Source of the DNA: Geobacteraceae bacterium | Lineage (GTDB): Bacteria; Desulfobacterota; Desulfuromonadia; Desulfuromonadales; BM103 | DNA: 64,000 nt | Reading direction: 5' to 3' | Assembly (NCBI GenBank): GCA_024641085.1 | Contig: JAHEDT010000001.1 | Coordinates: 62,001 to 126,000, forward strand | Shown: positions 33,740-43,239 of the stretch, in pieces | Layout of the letters: each line of letters starts with the position of its first letter | How positions within the stretch are numbered: the first letter of the stretch is position 1 | Position numbers and translations under genes: made by a program | Notes under the pieces: model-generated | Databases searched by the model: none | Told to the model about the DNA's origin: nothing | The model's input: the letters and a program-made list of their open reading frames with translations, nothing else

Positions 33740-34891
33740 ATGTCCATCAACTACCTCACCAAAATCACGCAGATCCCAGATCTGTCCGATGCGGAGCTCC
33801 GGCAGCTCGGCAAGGTCGTGAAAAAATTTGCTTTCCGCAGCAACAGCTATTACCAGGCGCTGATCGACTGGTCCGACCCTGACGACCCCATTCGCCGCCT
33901 GGTGGTCCCGCATGCGGATGAACTGCTGGACTGGGGCGCCTACGATGCCTCCGGCGAAGCTGACTACAGCATCCGCCCCGGCCTCGAACACAAATATCCG
34001 GATACCGCCCTGCTGCTGGTCAACAACGTATGCGGGGCCTTTTGCCGGTTCTGCTTTCGCAAGCGGCTCTTCATGAAGGGCAACCTGGAGACGGTTCGCG
34101 ATGTCCGTCAGGACCTCGCCTACATCCGTGCGCACCCGGAGATCAGCAACGTGCTGTTGACCGGGGGCGACCCCCTGCTGATGGCGGCCAGCCGGCTGGC
34201 CCCGATCCTGGAAAAGCTGACCCGCATAGGGCATGTGCGCATCATCCGCATTGGCAGCAAAATGACCGCCTTCAACCCGGAGCGGATCAGCCGCGACCCG
34301 GACCTTTTACGGCTCTTCGAGAAAACCGTGCAGAGCGGCACCCAACTCTATCTGATGAACCATTTCAACCACCCCCGAGAGTTGACGCCGCAAGCCGTAT
34401 CCGCCCTGCGCCTGCTTGCCAATGCCGGAGTGATGCTCACCAATCAGACGCCCATGATCAAGGGCGTCAACGATGATCCCATGGTTTTAAGCGAGCTGTT
34501 CAACCGCCTCTCGTTCCTTGGCGTCCCGCCATACTATGTCTTTCAGTGTCGACCGACCAGGGGCAACTACATCTATACGCTGCCCCTCGAGCAGGCTTAC
34601 CGGAACTTTATCGATGCCTGGCGCCATTCGAGCGGCCTGGCACGCCGGGCGCGGTTTGTCATGTCGCACCAGAGTGGCAAGATCGAGGTCACCGGTCTGA
34701 CCAGGGGGCACATTCTGTTCCGCTACCACCGCGCCCCTAATCCGGTCAATGACGGTAAAATTATCATTTGCCGGCGCAATCCGCGTGGCATCTGGTTCGA
34801 CGATTTCGTCAAGGTTGATGCGCTGAGCGACAGCCTGGTTGAGGAACAGCGTGACAACAGAGGAAACCACGCCTGGGAAAAACACGCCTGA
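33740..34891 (+). CDS. KamA-family radical SAM aminomutase-like protein, substrate unknown
   Basis: A 383-residue member of the lysine 2,3-aminomutase family, which uses a 4Fe-4S cluster, SAM and PLP to move an amino group. The cluster motif is C98-x3-C102-x2-C105 (CGAFCRFC) and the PLP lysine lies in SHQSGKIEV. The two Asp that hold the side-chain amine of lysine in clostridial KamA (in VCDLS and VVDAPGGGGK) are replaced: the first motif reads QCRPT (Arg) and the second FVMSHQSGK (Met). So lysine is unlikely to be the substrate, and an acidic amino acid is a reasonable guess. Start ATG 33740 has AGAGGAGAG upstream. It converges on hutC. Confidence 0.87.
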   Translation: MSINYLTKITQIPDLSDAELRQLGKVVKKFAFRSNSYYQALIDWSDPDDPIRRLVVPHADELLDWGAYDASGEADYSIRPGLEHKYPDTALLLVNNVCGAFCRFCFRKRLFMKGNLETVRDVRQDLAYIRAHPEISNVLLTGGDPLLMAASRLAPILEKLTRIGHVRIIRIGSKMTAFNPERISRDPDLLRLFEKTVQSGTQLYLMNHFNHPRELTPQAVSALRLLANAGVMLTNQTPMIKGVNDDPMVLSELFNRLSFLGVPPYYVFQCRPTRGNYIYTLPLEQAYRNFIDAWRHSSGLARRARFVMSHQSGKIEVTGLTRGHILFRYHRAPNPVNDGKIIICRRNPRGIWFDDFVKVDALSDSLVEEQRDNRGNHAWEKHA

Positions 34892-34933
34892 CGGCGTCGC
34901 GAGCGGCGTTGAATGCTCTGCAGTTCACGCGCT

Positions 34934-35641
34934 TTACGAGCGGGAACTCAGTCGATAACGGCTGCCGGGATGAATCAGGCGGGCATAGCTGATCAGTCGT
35001 CCTTCCGACCAGGTCCGGCGGTTGACCTGCAGGCAGGGTTCCCCGTTGTCGATCTTGAGCAGTTGACAGCTCTCCTGGTCGGGGAGGACTGCCTCGACGA
35101 TATGTTCGATGTCTGACAGGGGGAAGAGTTCACTCAGGTACTGGTTCGGCGTCATCCGGGAGAAATCCTGCTCGATGTAGCCGGGGACAATGGCCGCATC
35201 GACATAGCGGTCCTCGATCTGGATCGGCACCCCATTCTCCTTGTGCAGGATCAGCGAATGGAAGACGCCGCTGCCGTTGACGACCCCGAGGCGTGCGGCG
35301 ACTTCTGCCGTTGCCCGCTCCTTGACCAGCAGGCAGAGTTCATTGCTGTAGACGTGCTGCCGGGCCCTGACCTCATCAGCGATGTTGCGGATTTCCAGCA
35401 GTGGCGACTCCGCCTGAATGTCGGCGACGAAAGTTCCCAAACCCTGGTGCCGGACCAGGATCCCCTCGTTCACCAACTCCCTGATTGCCCGGTTGGCGGT
35501 CATGCGGCTGACCTTGAACCTTCTGGCCAGTTCGATTTCCGCGGGGACCTGACTGTCGGGCGGGTAAGTGTGGTCTTTGATCCCCCGGTAGATAAATTCT
35601 TTGATCCTCTGGTAGCGGGGCTGTACTTTTGATGCTCGCAT
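34934..35641 (-). CDS. hutC: Histidine utilization repressor HutC (GntR family)
   Basis: A 235-residue GntR/HutC-type repressor. The N-terminal winged helix includes PAEIELARRFKVSRMTANRAIRELVNEGILVRHQGLGTFV (about 33-72) and the C-terminal UTRA domain binds the effector, normally urocanate (IQIEDRYVDAAIVPGYIEQDF, SYARLIHPGSRYRLSSR). It is divergent from hutI, and a perfect 14-base palindrome at 35745-35758 between them is its likely operator. It should repress the hut operon until histidine is degraded to urocanate. Confidence 0.93.
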   Translation of the reverse strand: MRASKVQPRYQRIKEFIYRGIKDHTYPPDSQVPAEIELARRFKVSRMTANRAIRELVNEGILVRHQGLGTFVADIQAESPLLEIRNIADEVRARQHVYSNELCLLVKERATAEVAARLGVVNGSGVFHSLILHKENGVPIQIEDRYVDAAIVPGYIEQDFSRMTPNQYLSELFPLSDIEHIVEAVLPDQESCQLLKIDNGEPCLQVNRRTWSEGRLISYARLIHPGSRYRLSSRS

Positions 35642-35715
35642 TTTGTCTCCACCGCATGCTCTGTGCGGGTTCGCCGATCATGATAAAATAATTGCAGACT
35701 TTTCAACTCAAGGGC

Positions 35716-35746
35716 TTGCACTTGAGCGATCGTAGATGTATATAAT
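35716..35746 (+). promoter_or_regulatory. Candidate hut operon promoter
   Basis: A perfect -10 TATAAT (35741-35746) with a TTGCAC (35716-35721) upstream at a longer than usual spacing of 19 bases. The -10 touches the HutC palindrome, so bound repressor would block RNA polymerase. Confidence 0.5.
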
Positions 35747-35758
35747 TGTATATACAAT
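35745..35758. promoter_or_regulatory. HutC operator palindrome
   Basis: ATTGTATATACAAT, a perfect 14-base palindrome that overlaps the -10 of the hut promoter and matches the TTGTATxTACAA-type site known for HutC repressors. It lies 22 bases before hutI. Confidence 0.75.
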
Positions 35759-35780
35759 GCCGGGAAAGGTAAAGCCGTAG

Positions 35781-37031
35781 ATGCATAAAAACCAATTTTC
35801 CCACTGCGAGCGGATCCTGGTCAACGTTCGGATGGCGACCCTCGATCCGGCTGTTGGCGCCCCCTACGGTCTGCTCGACAGTCATATCCTGGCTATTTGC
35901 CAGGGTCGCATAGCGAAGCTCCTGCCTCGGCATGAGGCCGATTTGTCCGACTTTGACGGTGAGATTATCGATGGGCAGGGCGGGTGGCTGACCCCCGGGC
36001 TGATCGACAGCCACACGCACCTGGTCTACGGTGGCCATCGGGCCCGTGAATTCGAACAGCGCCTGCTGGGGAAAAGCTACGAAGAGATCAGCCGGGCCGG
36101 CGGCGGCATTCTGTCAACGGTCAGGGCCACCCGCGGCCTGAGCCAGGAGCAGCTGGTCGTCCAGGCCCGGCCGCGACTCGAGGCCCTGCTGGGTGAAGGG
36201 GTCACCACCGTCGAGATCAAGTCCGGCTACGGTCTGACCGTAGCGGACGAGCTCAAGATCCTGCGTGCGGCCAAGGCCCTGGTCGCAGAGTATCCGGTGC
36301 GTGTCAGCACCACCCTGCTGGCAGCCCACTGCGTGCCTCCTGAGTTCCGCAGTGAGCCGGACCGCTATGTCGAGGTGATTTGCCAGGAGCTGCTGCCACA
36401 GGTGGTCGAGGAACATCTGGCCGATGCGGTCGATGTCTTCTGCGAGACGATTGCTTTTACCCTGCAGCAGAGCGAGCGCATTTTTGCTGCTGCTCGGCAG
36501 GCGGGGCTGGGCATAAAGGTCCATGCCGAGCAGCTCTCGCTCAGCGGAGGCGCCGCACTGGCGGCCGGCTTCGGGGCCTGGTCCGCCGATCACCTTGAAC
36601 ACCTTGACGAGGCCGGGATCCTGGCGCTGCAAGCGTCTGGAACAGTGGCCACGCTGCTGCCCGGCGCCTTCTATTTCCTGCAGGAGCACCGCAAGCCGCC
36701 GGTGGGCTTGCTGCGTCACCATGGTGTCCCCATGGCCCTGGCCACCGATCTCAACCCGGGGACCAGCCCCCTGGCGTCGCTCCGGCTGATGCTGAACATG
36801 GGCTGTACCCTTTTCGGGCTGACGCCTGAAGAGGCGTTGGCAGGGGTGACGCGCAACGCGGCAAAGGCCCTGGGGCAGGGTGACGTCCTGGGAACCCTGC
36901 ACGTCGGCAAGCAGGCGGACCTGCTGCTCTGGGATATCGAGCACCCGGCTCAACTGGCCGGGGAGTTCGGGAGCCTGCGGCCACGGCAGCGGATTGTCCG
37001 GGGGGAGGTCGTTCATGCATCACACGGCTGA
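35781..37031 (+). CDS. hutI: Imidazolonepropionase
   Basis: A 416-residue amidohydrolase that opens 4-imidazolone-5-propanoate to N-formimino-L-glutamate, third step of histidine degradation. Metal ligands are visible: the HTH in [20 protein letters not shown], then His in VHAEQLS, and Asp in [10 protein letters not shown] near the end. The arginine-rich substrate segment EIKSGYGL is also present. It is the first gene of the hut operon, under the HutC palindrome. hutG starts 17 bases before its stop. Confidence 0.95.
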   Translation: MHKNQFSHCERILVNVRMATLDPAVGAPYGLLDSHILAICQGRIAKLLPRHEADLSDFDGEIIDGQGGWLTPGLIDSHTHLVYGGHRAREFEQRLLGKSYEEISRAGGGILSTVRATRGLSQEQLVVQARPRLEALLGEGVTTVEIKSGYGLTVADELKILRAAKALVAEYPVRVSTTLLAAHCVPPEFRSEPDRYVEVICQELLPQVVEEHLADAVDVFCETIAFTLQQSERIFAAARQAGLGIKVHAEQLSLSGGAALAAGFGAWSADHLEHLDEAGILALQASGTVATLLPGAFYFLQEHRKPPVGLLRHHGVPMALATDLNPGTSPLASLRLMLNMGCTLFGLTPEEALAGVTRNAAKALGQGDVLGTLHVGKQADLLLWDIEHPAQLAGEFGSLRPRQRIVRGEVVHASHG

Positions 37032-37998
37032 CATGAACCTCTGGCGGGGAAGGACCGATATCGAACCGGGTGGGAGGGCGTTGCGCTGGCACCAGGTGGT
37101 CACGCCTTTGCCCCTGGACGGTGAACCGCCCGGTGTTGCATTACTGGGGCTGTGCAGCGACGAGGGGGTCAAGCGCAATCATGGCCGCCCCGGCGCCCGC
37201 AAAGGACCGGATGCAATCCGCCAGGCGCTGGCCGGCCTGGCCTGCCACCTGCGCCGCCCCCTCTACGACGCCGGCAACCTGGTGCCTGAGAACGATGATC
37301 TCGAAGCGCTGCAGCAGGAGCAGGCCGGGCTGGTCGCAGAGCTGCTGGCGCGGGGGCATTTTCCGCTCCTGCTCGGCGGCGGACATGAGATCGCGTTCGG
37401 CAGTTACCTCGGTCTGGTTCGCGCTTCGGGTAAAGATGTGTCCGCGCAGGTCGGGATCATCAATTTCGATCCCCATTTCGACTTGCGCTTCGGTCCCGTT
37501 GCCAGCTCCGGAACCCCCTTCCGACAGATCGCCGACGATTGTCAGGCCAATGGTCGAAATTTTTCTTACTTCTGTGCCGGAGTGAGCGAGACGGCCAACA
37601 CGGTCGCGCTGTTTGAGCGGGCGGCGGCGCTTGGCGTGCATTACCTCAAAGATGAAGAACTCACGTCCTGGACATTGAGCAGCGCGGAGCAGCGCCTGGA
37701 GGAATTTATCGACCGCTGCGATACTCTTTATCTGAGTATCGATCTGGATGTTCTGCCGGCTGCCGTCGCCCCGGGTGTGAGTGCCCCGGCAGCACGGGGA
37801 CTGCCCCTGGAACTGCTGGAGCACCTGCTCTGCTACATAGTCAGGCATGCCGGAGACAGGCTCAAGCTGGCGGACATTGCCGAATACAACCCGGAGTTCG
37901 ATATCGATGGGCGAACCGCCAGGGTGGCGGCTCGCCTCTGTCATCTCCTGGTGCGAGCCCCCTCCGTAACTTCAACACACAGCAAAGGTGAAGCATGA
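37015..37998 (+). CDS. hutG: Formimidoylglutamase
   Basis: A 327-residue arginase-superfamily enzyme that hydrolyses N-formimino-L-glutamate to glutamate and formamide. The binuclear metal motifs are GGGHEIAFG (about 124-132), NFDPHFDLR and [19 protein letters not shown]. This is the one-step route; a formiminotransferase or deiminase route is not seen here. I chose ATG 37015, after GGGGGAGG; ATG 37033 (MNLWRGRTD) is also possible. It overlaps hutI by 17 bases and hutU by 4. Confidence 0.94.
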   Translation: MHHTADMNLWRGRTDIEPGGRALRWHQVVTPLPLDGEPPGVALLGLCSDEGVKRNHGRPGARKGPDAIRQALAGLACHLRRPLYDAGNLVPENDDLEALQQEQAGLVAELLARGHFPLLLGGGHEIAFGSYLGLVRASGKDVSAQVGIINFDPHFDLRFGPVASSGTPFRQIADDCQANGRNFSYFCAGVSETANTVALFERAAALGVHYLKDEELTSWTLSSAEQRLEEFIDRCDTLYLSIDLDVLPAAVAPGVSAPAARGLPLELLEHLLCYIVRHAGDRLKLADIAEYNPEFDIDGRTARVAARLCHLLVRAPSVTSTHSKGEA

Positions 37999-39671
37999 TG
38001 AATAAACGACTCGATCCCCGGCGCCGGATCCGCGCCGCGCGGGGAACAGAACTGAGTGCCAAAAGCTGGTTGACCGAAGCGCCCCTGCGCATGCTGATGA
38101 ACAACCTCGATCCCGAAGTTGCCGAACGCCCCGAAGAGCTGGTGGTCTACGGCGGGATCGGCCGTGCGGCCCGCGACTGGACCTGCTACGACAAGATCGT
38201 CGAGGTCCTGCAGCGCCTGGATGAGGACGAGACCCTGCTGGTGCAGTCGGGTAAACCGGTGGCCGTATTCAAGACCCACCCGGATGCGCCGCGGGTGCTG
38301 ATCGCCAACTCCAACCTGGTGCCGCACTGGGCCTCCTGGGAGCATTTCAACGAACTGGATCGCAAGGGGCTGATGATGTACGGGCAGATGACCGCCGGGT
38401 CCTGGATCTACATCGGCTCGCAGGGAATCGTCCAGGGGACCTACGAGACCTTTGTCGCCGTGGCCAAGCAACATTTTTCCGGTGACGCCAGTGGGCGCTG
38501 GATTCTGACCGGCGGCCTCGGCGGCATGGGCGGGGCTCAACCCCTGGCGGCAACCATGGCCGGTTTTGCCATGCTGGCGGTTGAGTGCGACGAGACCCGC
38601 ATCGATAAACGCCTTGAGACCGGCTACCTGGACTACAAGGTGACCGATCTCGATCAGGCGCTGGCGATGATCAATGAGGCGGTCCGCAAGCGCCAGGCCA
38701 TCTCCGTCGGCCTGCTCGGCAACTGTGCCGAAGTGCTCCCGGAACTGGTCAAGCGCGGGGTCACACCGGATGTCTGCACCGACCAGACCAGTGCCCACGA
38801 TCCCCTCAACGGGTATCTGCCGGCGGGCTGGTCCCTGGAGCGGGCGGAACGCCTGCGCCGGGAAGATCCCGAGAGTGTGGTTAAGGCGGCCCGAAGCTCG
38901 ATCGCCGTCCATGTCAGGGCGATGCTGGCCCTCCAGGAACGGGGTGCCGTGACTCTCGATTACGGCAACAACATCCGCCAGGTGGCGCTGGAGGAAGGGG
39001 TGGCCCGGGCCTTCGATTTCCCCGGCTTTGTCCCCGCCTACATCCGACCGCTGTTCTGCGAGGGGACCGGTCCCTTCCGCTGGGTGGCGCTCTCCGGGGA
39101 TCCCGAGGACATCTACAGGACCGACGCCAAGGTCAAGGAACTGATCCCGGACAATCCCCACCTGCACAACTGGCTCGACATGGCCAGGGAGCGCATCCAA
39201 TTCCAGGGGCTGCCGTCGCGGATCTGCTGGGTCGGCCTCAAGGACCGGGCCCGCCTCGGTCTCGCCTTCAACGAGATGGTGGCTAAAGGCGAACTCAAGG
39301 CGCCGATCGTCATCGGCCGCGATCATCTCGATTCGGGTTCGGTTGCCAGCCCCAACCGGGAAACCGAAGGGATGGCCGATGGATCTGACGCCGTTTCCGA
39401 CTGGCCGCTCCTTAATGCCCTGACCAGCACCGCCGGCGGTGCGACCTGGGTGAGCCTGCATCACGGCGGCGGGGTCGGCATGGGCTTCAGCCAGCATGCC
39501 GGCATGGTTATCGTTGCCGATGGCACCGATGCCGCGGCGAAGCGTCTGCAACGGGTCTTATGGAACGACCCCGGGATCGGGGTGGCGCGGCATGCCGATG
39601 CCGGCTACCGGATCGCCATCGACTGCGCACACGACAACGGCCTCGACCTGCCAATGCTGGAGGAGGAATAG
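37995..39671 (+). CDS. hutU: Urocanate hydratase
   Basis: A 558-residue NAD-dependent enzyme that converts urocanate to imidazolonepropionate; the length is exactly typical. Conserved segments: [52 protein letters not shown] (NAD binding) and [11 protein letters not shown] (active site). The C terminus includes [25 protein letters not shown]. It starts with ATGATGA overlapping the hutG stop, and hutH begins directly after its stop. Confidence 0.96.
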   Translation: MMNKRLDPRRRIRAARGTELSAKSWLTEAPLRMLMNNLDPEVAERPEELVVYGGIGRAARDWTCYDKIVEVLQRLDEDETLLVQSGKPVAVFKTHPDAPRVLIANSNLVPHWASWEHFNELDRKGLMMYGQMTAGSWIYIGSQGIVQGTYETFVAVAKQHFSGDASGRWILTGGLGGMGGAQPLAATMAGFAMLAVECDETRIDKRLETGYLDYKVTDLDQALAMINEAVRKRQAISVGLLGNCAEVLPELVKRGVTPDVCTDQTSAHDPLNGYLPAGWSLERAERLRREDPESVVKAARSSIAVHVRAMLALQERGAVTLDYGNNIRQVALEEGVARAFDFPGFVPAYIRPLFCEGTGPFRWVALSGDPEDIYRTDAKVKELIPDNPHLHNWLDMARERIQFQGLPSRICWVGLKDRARLGLAFNEMVAKGELKAPIVIGRDHLDSGSVASPNRETEGMADGSDAVSDWPLLNALTSTAGGATWVSLHHGGGVGMGFSQHAGMVIVADGTDAAAKRLQRVLWNDPGIGVARHADAGYRIAIDCAHDNGLDLPMLEEE

Positions 39672-41210
39672 ATGTTCACACTGGCTCTCAACCCCGGTCA
39701 TTTGACCTTGCAGGAACTGCGTCGCGTGGCGAAGCAACCGGTCGCTGTGCATTTTACCCCAGGCTGCCGCCAGCGTATCGAAGAGTCTGTGACGACCGTC
39801 AAAGAGGTGGTCGCACAGGGCCGGGTCATCTACGGGATCAATACCGGTTTCGGCCTGCTGGCCAACAAGGTGATTCCCAATCAGGAACTGGAGAAACTGC
39901 AGCGCTCCATCGTGCTGTCACATGCCGCCGGGACCGGCGAAATGATGAGCGAGGCGACGGTGCGCCTGCTGCTGGTCCTGAAGATCAACAGTCTGGCGCG
40001 CGGTTATTCCGGGATCCGTTTTGAAGTGATCGAGGCGCTGATGAAACTGGTCAACGCCGAGGTTTACCCCTGCATCCCGCAAAAAGGCTCGGTCGGGGCT
40101 TCCGGGGACCTGGCCCCCCTGGCCCACATGAGCACGGTCCTGCTCGGCGAGGGTGAAGTCTTCCATCGCGGTGAACGACTGCCGGGTCGGCGTGGGCTGG
40201 ACATCGCCGGACTCGCACCGATCACCCTCGGCCCCAAGGAGGGGCTGGCGCTGCTCAACGGGACCCAGGCGTCAACGGCCTTTGCCCTCGAGGGTCTGTT
40301 CATGGCCGAGGACCTGTTTGCCGCAGCCATGGTCAGTGGTAGCCTCAGTGTTGAAGCGGCTCTCGGCAGCCGACGGCCCTTCGACCCCCGCATCCATGAG
40401 GTGCGCGGCCACCGCGGCCAGATCGATACGGCGGCGACTTTTGCACAACTGCTCGAGCACAGCGAAATTGAAGACTCGCACCGCGAATGCGAGGCGGTCC
40501 AGGATCCCTATTCGCTGCGTTGTCAACCGCAGGTGATGGGGGCGTGTCTGGACCAGATCCGCCATGCTGCCGGGGTGCTGCTTATTGAAGCCAATGCGGT
40601 TTCCGACAATCCGCTGGTGTTCTCCGACGCCTGCGACATCATCTCCGGCGGCAACTTTCATGCCGAACCGGTTGCCCTGGTCGCCGACAACCTGGCCCTG
40701 GTCCTGGCGGAAATTGGCGCGCTCTCGGAGCGGCGCACGGCCCTGCTGATCGATGCCAACCTGAGCAAGCTGCCGCCCTTTCTGGTCGAAAAAGGCGGCC
40801 TCAACTCAGGCTTCATGATCGCCCAGGTGACCGCGGCGGCCCTGGCCAGCGAGAATAAATCGCTGGCCCATCCCGCTTCGGTCGACAGTCTGCCGACCTC
40901 TGCCAACCAGGAAGACCATGTGTCCATGGCCACCTTCGCGGCCCGCAGGCTCAAGGACATGGGAGAGAACACGGCCGTTATCCTGGCGGTGGAACTGCTG
41001 GCCGCCTGCCAGGGGGTTGATTTTCGTGCCCCGCTTAAAACTTCGGCAAAGCTGGAGCAGGCCCGGCAGCTGTTGCGCCAGCAGGTGCCGTTTTACGATC
41101 AGGATCGGTATTTCGCTCCTGATATCGAGAAAGCCAAACAGCTGATTCGCTCCGGGGTTTATGGCGCCTTTGTCCCTGGGGAGTTGCTGCCGAGCCTGGC
41201 TGTTGAATAA
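39672..41210 (+). CDS. hutH: Histidine ammonia-lyase
   Basis: A 512-residue lyase that removes ammonia from histidine to form urocanate, the first step of the pathway. The MIO cofactor triad Ala143-Ser144-Gly145 lies in [15 protein letters not shown], and the catalytic Tyr region YGINTGFG is at about 54-61. The final part includes [15 protein letters not shown]. It is the last hut gene; the operon has no histidine permease, so uptake must be coded elsewhere. No strong terminator is seen before the convergent ZIP gene. Confidence 0.96.
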   Translation: MFTLALNPGHLTLQELRRVAKQPVAVHFTPGCRQRIEESVTTVKEVVAQGRVIYGINTGFGLLANKVIPNQELEKLQRSIVLSHAAGTGEMMSEATVRLLLVLKINSLARGYSGIRFEVIEALMKLVNAEVYPCIPQKGSVGASGDLAPLAHMSTVLLGEGEVFHRGERLPGRRGLDIAGLAPITLGPKEGLALLNGTQASTAFALEGLFMAEDLFAAAMVSGSLSVEAALGSRRPFDPRIHEVRGHRGQIDTAATFAQLLEHSEIEDSHRECEAVQDPYSLRCQPQVMGACLDQIRHAAGVLLIEANAVSDNPLVFSDACDIISGGNFHAEPVALVADNLALVLAEIGALSERRTALLIDANLSKLPPFLVEKGGLNSGFMIAQVTAAALASENKSLAHPASVDSLPTSANQEDHVSMATFAARRLKDMGENTAVILAVELLAACQGVDFRAPLKTSAKLEQARQLLRQQVPFYDQDRYFAPDIEKAKQLIRSGVYGAFVPGELLPSLAVE

Positions 41211-41382
41211 AGTCCCAGGGAAGAGCTTGTCTGGCCGAGAATCTCCGGCCGCCGGATCGGCAGCTGACGTCTTCAGGACTACGCTCGAGCGGACGCTCGC
41301 TAAGCACTGATATGATGGCCACCTGGATGGATCACCGGGTGACCATTGCCTATGGGATGAGTTGGCGAGCTGGCTGGGAAGG

Positions 41383-42195
41383 TCAGCCCAAAGCCACGTC
41401 AAGGAGCATCATCACCGAAAAGCCCGCCATGGTAGTCATGGTCACCAGGTCGATATTCGCCGTGACGCGCTGGGATTCCGGAATCAGTTCTTCGACAACC
41501 ACGAAAATCATCGCTCCGGCGGCAAAGCAGAGGGCATAGGGCAGGATCGATTGCATCGACAGGACAAAGAGCGCGCCGCAGACCCCGGCGATTGGCTCCA
41601 CGATTCCCGAGGACTGCCCCAGGAAAAAGCTCTTCCACTGGCTCATCCCCTCCCTGCGCAGCGGCATCGAGACCGCCGTCCCTTCCGGGAAGTTCTGGAT
41701 GCCGATCCCTATGGCCAGGGCGATTGCGCCACCGATGGTGGCGGATGGCAGGCCGGCGGCAACGGCGCCAAAGGCGACACCGACCGCGAGCCCTTCAGGG
41801 ATGTTGTGCAACGTGATGGCCAGGACCAGCAAGGTGCTGCGCTGCAAAGATGTTTTAACCCCCTCTTTCTGATCCATCTTCAGGCCGGGGTGCAGGTGCG
41901 GCAGGAACCTGTCCGTCAGGCGCATAAAGATACCGCCCCCCATAAAGCCGATCACGGCCGTCAGCCAGGGGGTCTGCCCCATCTGCTCCGCCATCTCGAT
42001 GCCAGGGTTCAGCAGTGACCAGAAACTGGCGGCGATCATCACTCCCGCAGCAAAGCCAAGCATGGCATCCAACAGCTTGGGGTCGACGGTTCTTTTCATA
42101 AAGACCAGTGCGGCACCGGCCGCTGTGACCCCCCAGGTAAAGAGAGTGGCGAGGAAAGCCTGAGTGACCGGGCCTAACTGTTGGAACCATTCCAC
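41383..42195 (-). CDS. ZIP-family divalent metal transporter
   Basis: A 270-residue membrane protein with eight predicted helices. The metal-binding helices read [19 protein letters not shown] (helix IV, about 125-145) and [18 protein letters not shown] (helix V), the classic ZIP signature, and a short His-containing loop HLHPGLKMD lies between helices III and IV. It imports zinc or iron into the cytoplasm. AGGAGGAAAG precedes the start. It is monocistronic and convergent with hutH. Confidence 0.93.
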   Translation of the reverse strand: MEWFQQLGPVTQAFLATLFTWGVTAAGAALVFMKRTVDPKLLDAMLGFAAGVMIAASFWSLLNPGIEMAEQMGQTPWLTAVIGFMGGGIFMRLTDRFLPHLHPGLKMDQKEGVKTSLQRSTLLVLAITLHNIPEGLAVGVAFGAVAAGLPSATIGGAIALAIGIGIQNFPEGTAVSMPLRREGMSQWKSFFLGQSSGIVEPIAGVCGALFVLSMQSILPYALCFAAGAMIFVVVEELIPESQRVTANIDLVTMTTMAGFSVMMLLDVALG

Positions 42196-42423
42196 GATCT
42201 TTCCTCCTCCGTTGTCCTGGGTTACACTTTGCCAAAGGTCGCATAGACAGGTTGAAAAGTAAGCATTGTCAGTTCATTCTTACCATAACCATGACAAATG
42301 CGAAAGATTCCCATGCCATTATACCTGCCTGGGACCGATGGGCGCTGAGCGTAAACCCTGCGACTTATCGTACAAGGCAAAGGACGCCCATAGTGCCGCA
42401 TTGACAATGATCCCGGAGTCCGT

Positions 42424-42627
42424 ATGCGTATCTGCCTGTCGCTGTTGACACTTGCTCTTGTGTTCAATCTGGCCGCCTGCTCGGGTCAACAAGCCTATGG
42501 TGTCGGTCAGGCCTGGCAGCGGCACCACTGCTTCCAGATCGACGACGCCCGGGAGCGCAGTCGCTGCCTGGAGTCTGCGGAGACGTCCTATCAACAGTAC
42601 AAGCGCCAGTCCGAGGGCGCTCCGTAG
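42424..42627 (+). CDS. Small lipoprotein of unknown function
   Basis: A 67-residue predicted lipoprotein: short basic start, hydrophobic core, lipobox LAAC with Cys19, then a polar 48-residue tail with two further Cys (HHC and RC). CCGGAG precedes the ATG. The tail has no known domain, but the signal is clear, so I count it as a gene. A minus-strand frame (42319-42753) runs across it and is probably a shadow. Confidence 0.65.
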   Translation: MRICLSLLTLALVFNLAACSGQQAYGVGQAWQRHHCFQIDDARERSRCLESAETSYQQYKRQSEGAP

Positions 42628-42699
42628 CCACTGTCCAGTTGTCCCGTGCCCCTGGGGGCGCACCCGTTCGTGGTTGGTGATCTTGTTATATTTTTCTGC

Positions 42700-42727
42700 T
42701 TGACATATCTGACCAAAAAAGTAAGAT
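42700..42727 (+). promoter_or_regulatory. Promoter-like site before a candidate sRNA
   Basis: A perfect -35 TTGACA (42700-42705), a 16-base spacer and TAAGAT (42722-42727). There is no reading frame between it and the strong terminator 60 bases downstream. Confidence 0.5.
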
Positions 42728-42733
42728 ATTAAC

Positions 42734-42825
42734 AACAGAGCATACTCCTTCATGTTCTACCTCCTAAAGAAAAACCCGTAAACTCGTTACCCCACAGTCA
42801 CTCTCCTGGCTGTGGGGTTTTTTTT
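42734..42825 (+). ncRNA. Candidate small RNA with CCUCCU element and terminator
   Basis: A short transcript can be predicted from the promoter-like site to an intrinsic terminator (stem 42790-42800 with 42807-42817, 11 pairs including one G-U, 6-base loop, then eight T). In the single-stranded part lies ACCTCCTAAAG (about 42759-42769), complementary to a Shine-Dalgarno sequence, a layout typical of translation-blocking sRNAs. No coding frame fits. Alternatively it is only the tail of the small lipoprotein transcript. Length about 92 nt. Confidence 0.45.
42790..42825 (+). terminator. Strong rho-independent terminator
   Basis: CCCCACAGTCA (42790-42800) pairs with TGGCTGTGGGG (42807-42817), followed by TTTTTTTT (42818-42825). 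It can end both the candidate sRNA and the lipoprotein transcript. Confidence 0.9.
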
Positions 42826-42826
42826 C

Positions 42827-43015
42827 GGTTCTATAACCCCCCCAAAGCTGATGCTTGCCACGAAGACACGAAGGCCCCAAAAAGAACATTATACAGTTGA
42901 AGATCGATTTATCAGACCAAGTATGCGTGTCGCTTGCTCAGCAATACCAGTGTTTGCTCAGTGACTTGGTTCCTCGGCGGCGAAGCTTGGTTTCGGTTTC
43001 AAGTCCGTTTTTTTA
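42827..43015 (+). repeat. Dispersed cacgaag-type repeat, copy A
   Basis: About 189 bases starting GGTTCTATAACCCC, containing GCCACGAAGACACGAAGG and GTGTCGCTTGCT, and ending AGTCCGTTTTTTTA. The same order of blocks recurs at 54309-54495 (same strand) and, truncated, at 62350-62446 (opposite strand). No gene inside. Confidence 0.8.
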
Positions 43016-43239
43016 TGGCAACCAGGAGCCAGGATTCTTTAAGGGGTCTGCCGACAAATTGTTCTTCACGATCACCTTCCGGGCATCATTCCCTTGTTTC
43101 CGCTGCGCCCCCTGTGGTCAAATAGCCGGGTTGACCAGAGAGGGTTGCATCTCCCGGGCAAGGGTGATGCGGGTGCCGCCAGCACCATAACTGCAAAAGT
43201 TCTCCCTGTCTCTCTTCCACCATTCATGAAAGCAACAAC
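43016..43239. other. Intergenic region, no gene seen
   Basis: About 220 bases between repeat copy A and the EamA gene. It includes GTTCTTCACGATCACCTT (43061-43078), which recurs with two changes at 59915-59932. No promoter is clear. Confidence 0.35.

Noticed and set aside
37941-39551. Long minus-strand frame of 536 codons opposite hutU
   Set aside because: Shadow of urocanate hydratase, which is unmistakable on the plus strand.
42319-42753. Minus-strand frame of 144 codons with a good AGGAGG before its ATG
   Set aside because: It runs antisense through the small lipoprotein, has no domain, and its ribosome-site-like sequence is the complement of the CCTCCT in the candidate sRNA. A short peptide from it cannot be fully excluded.
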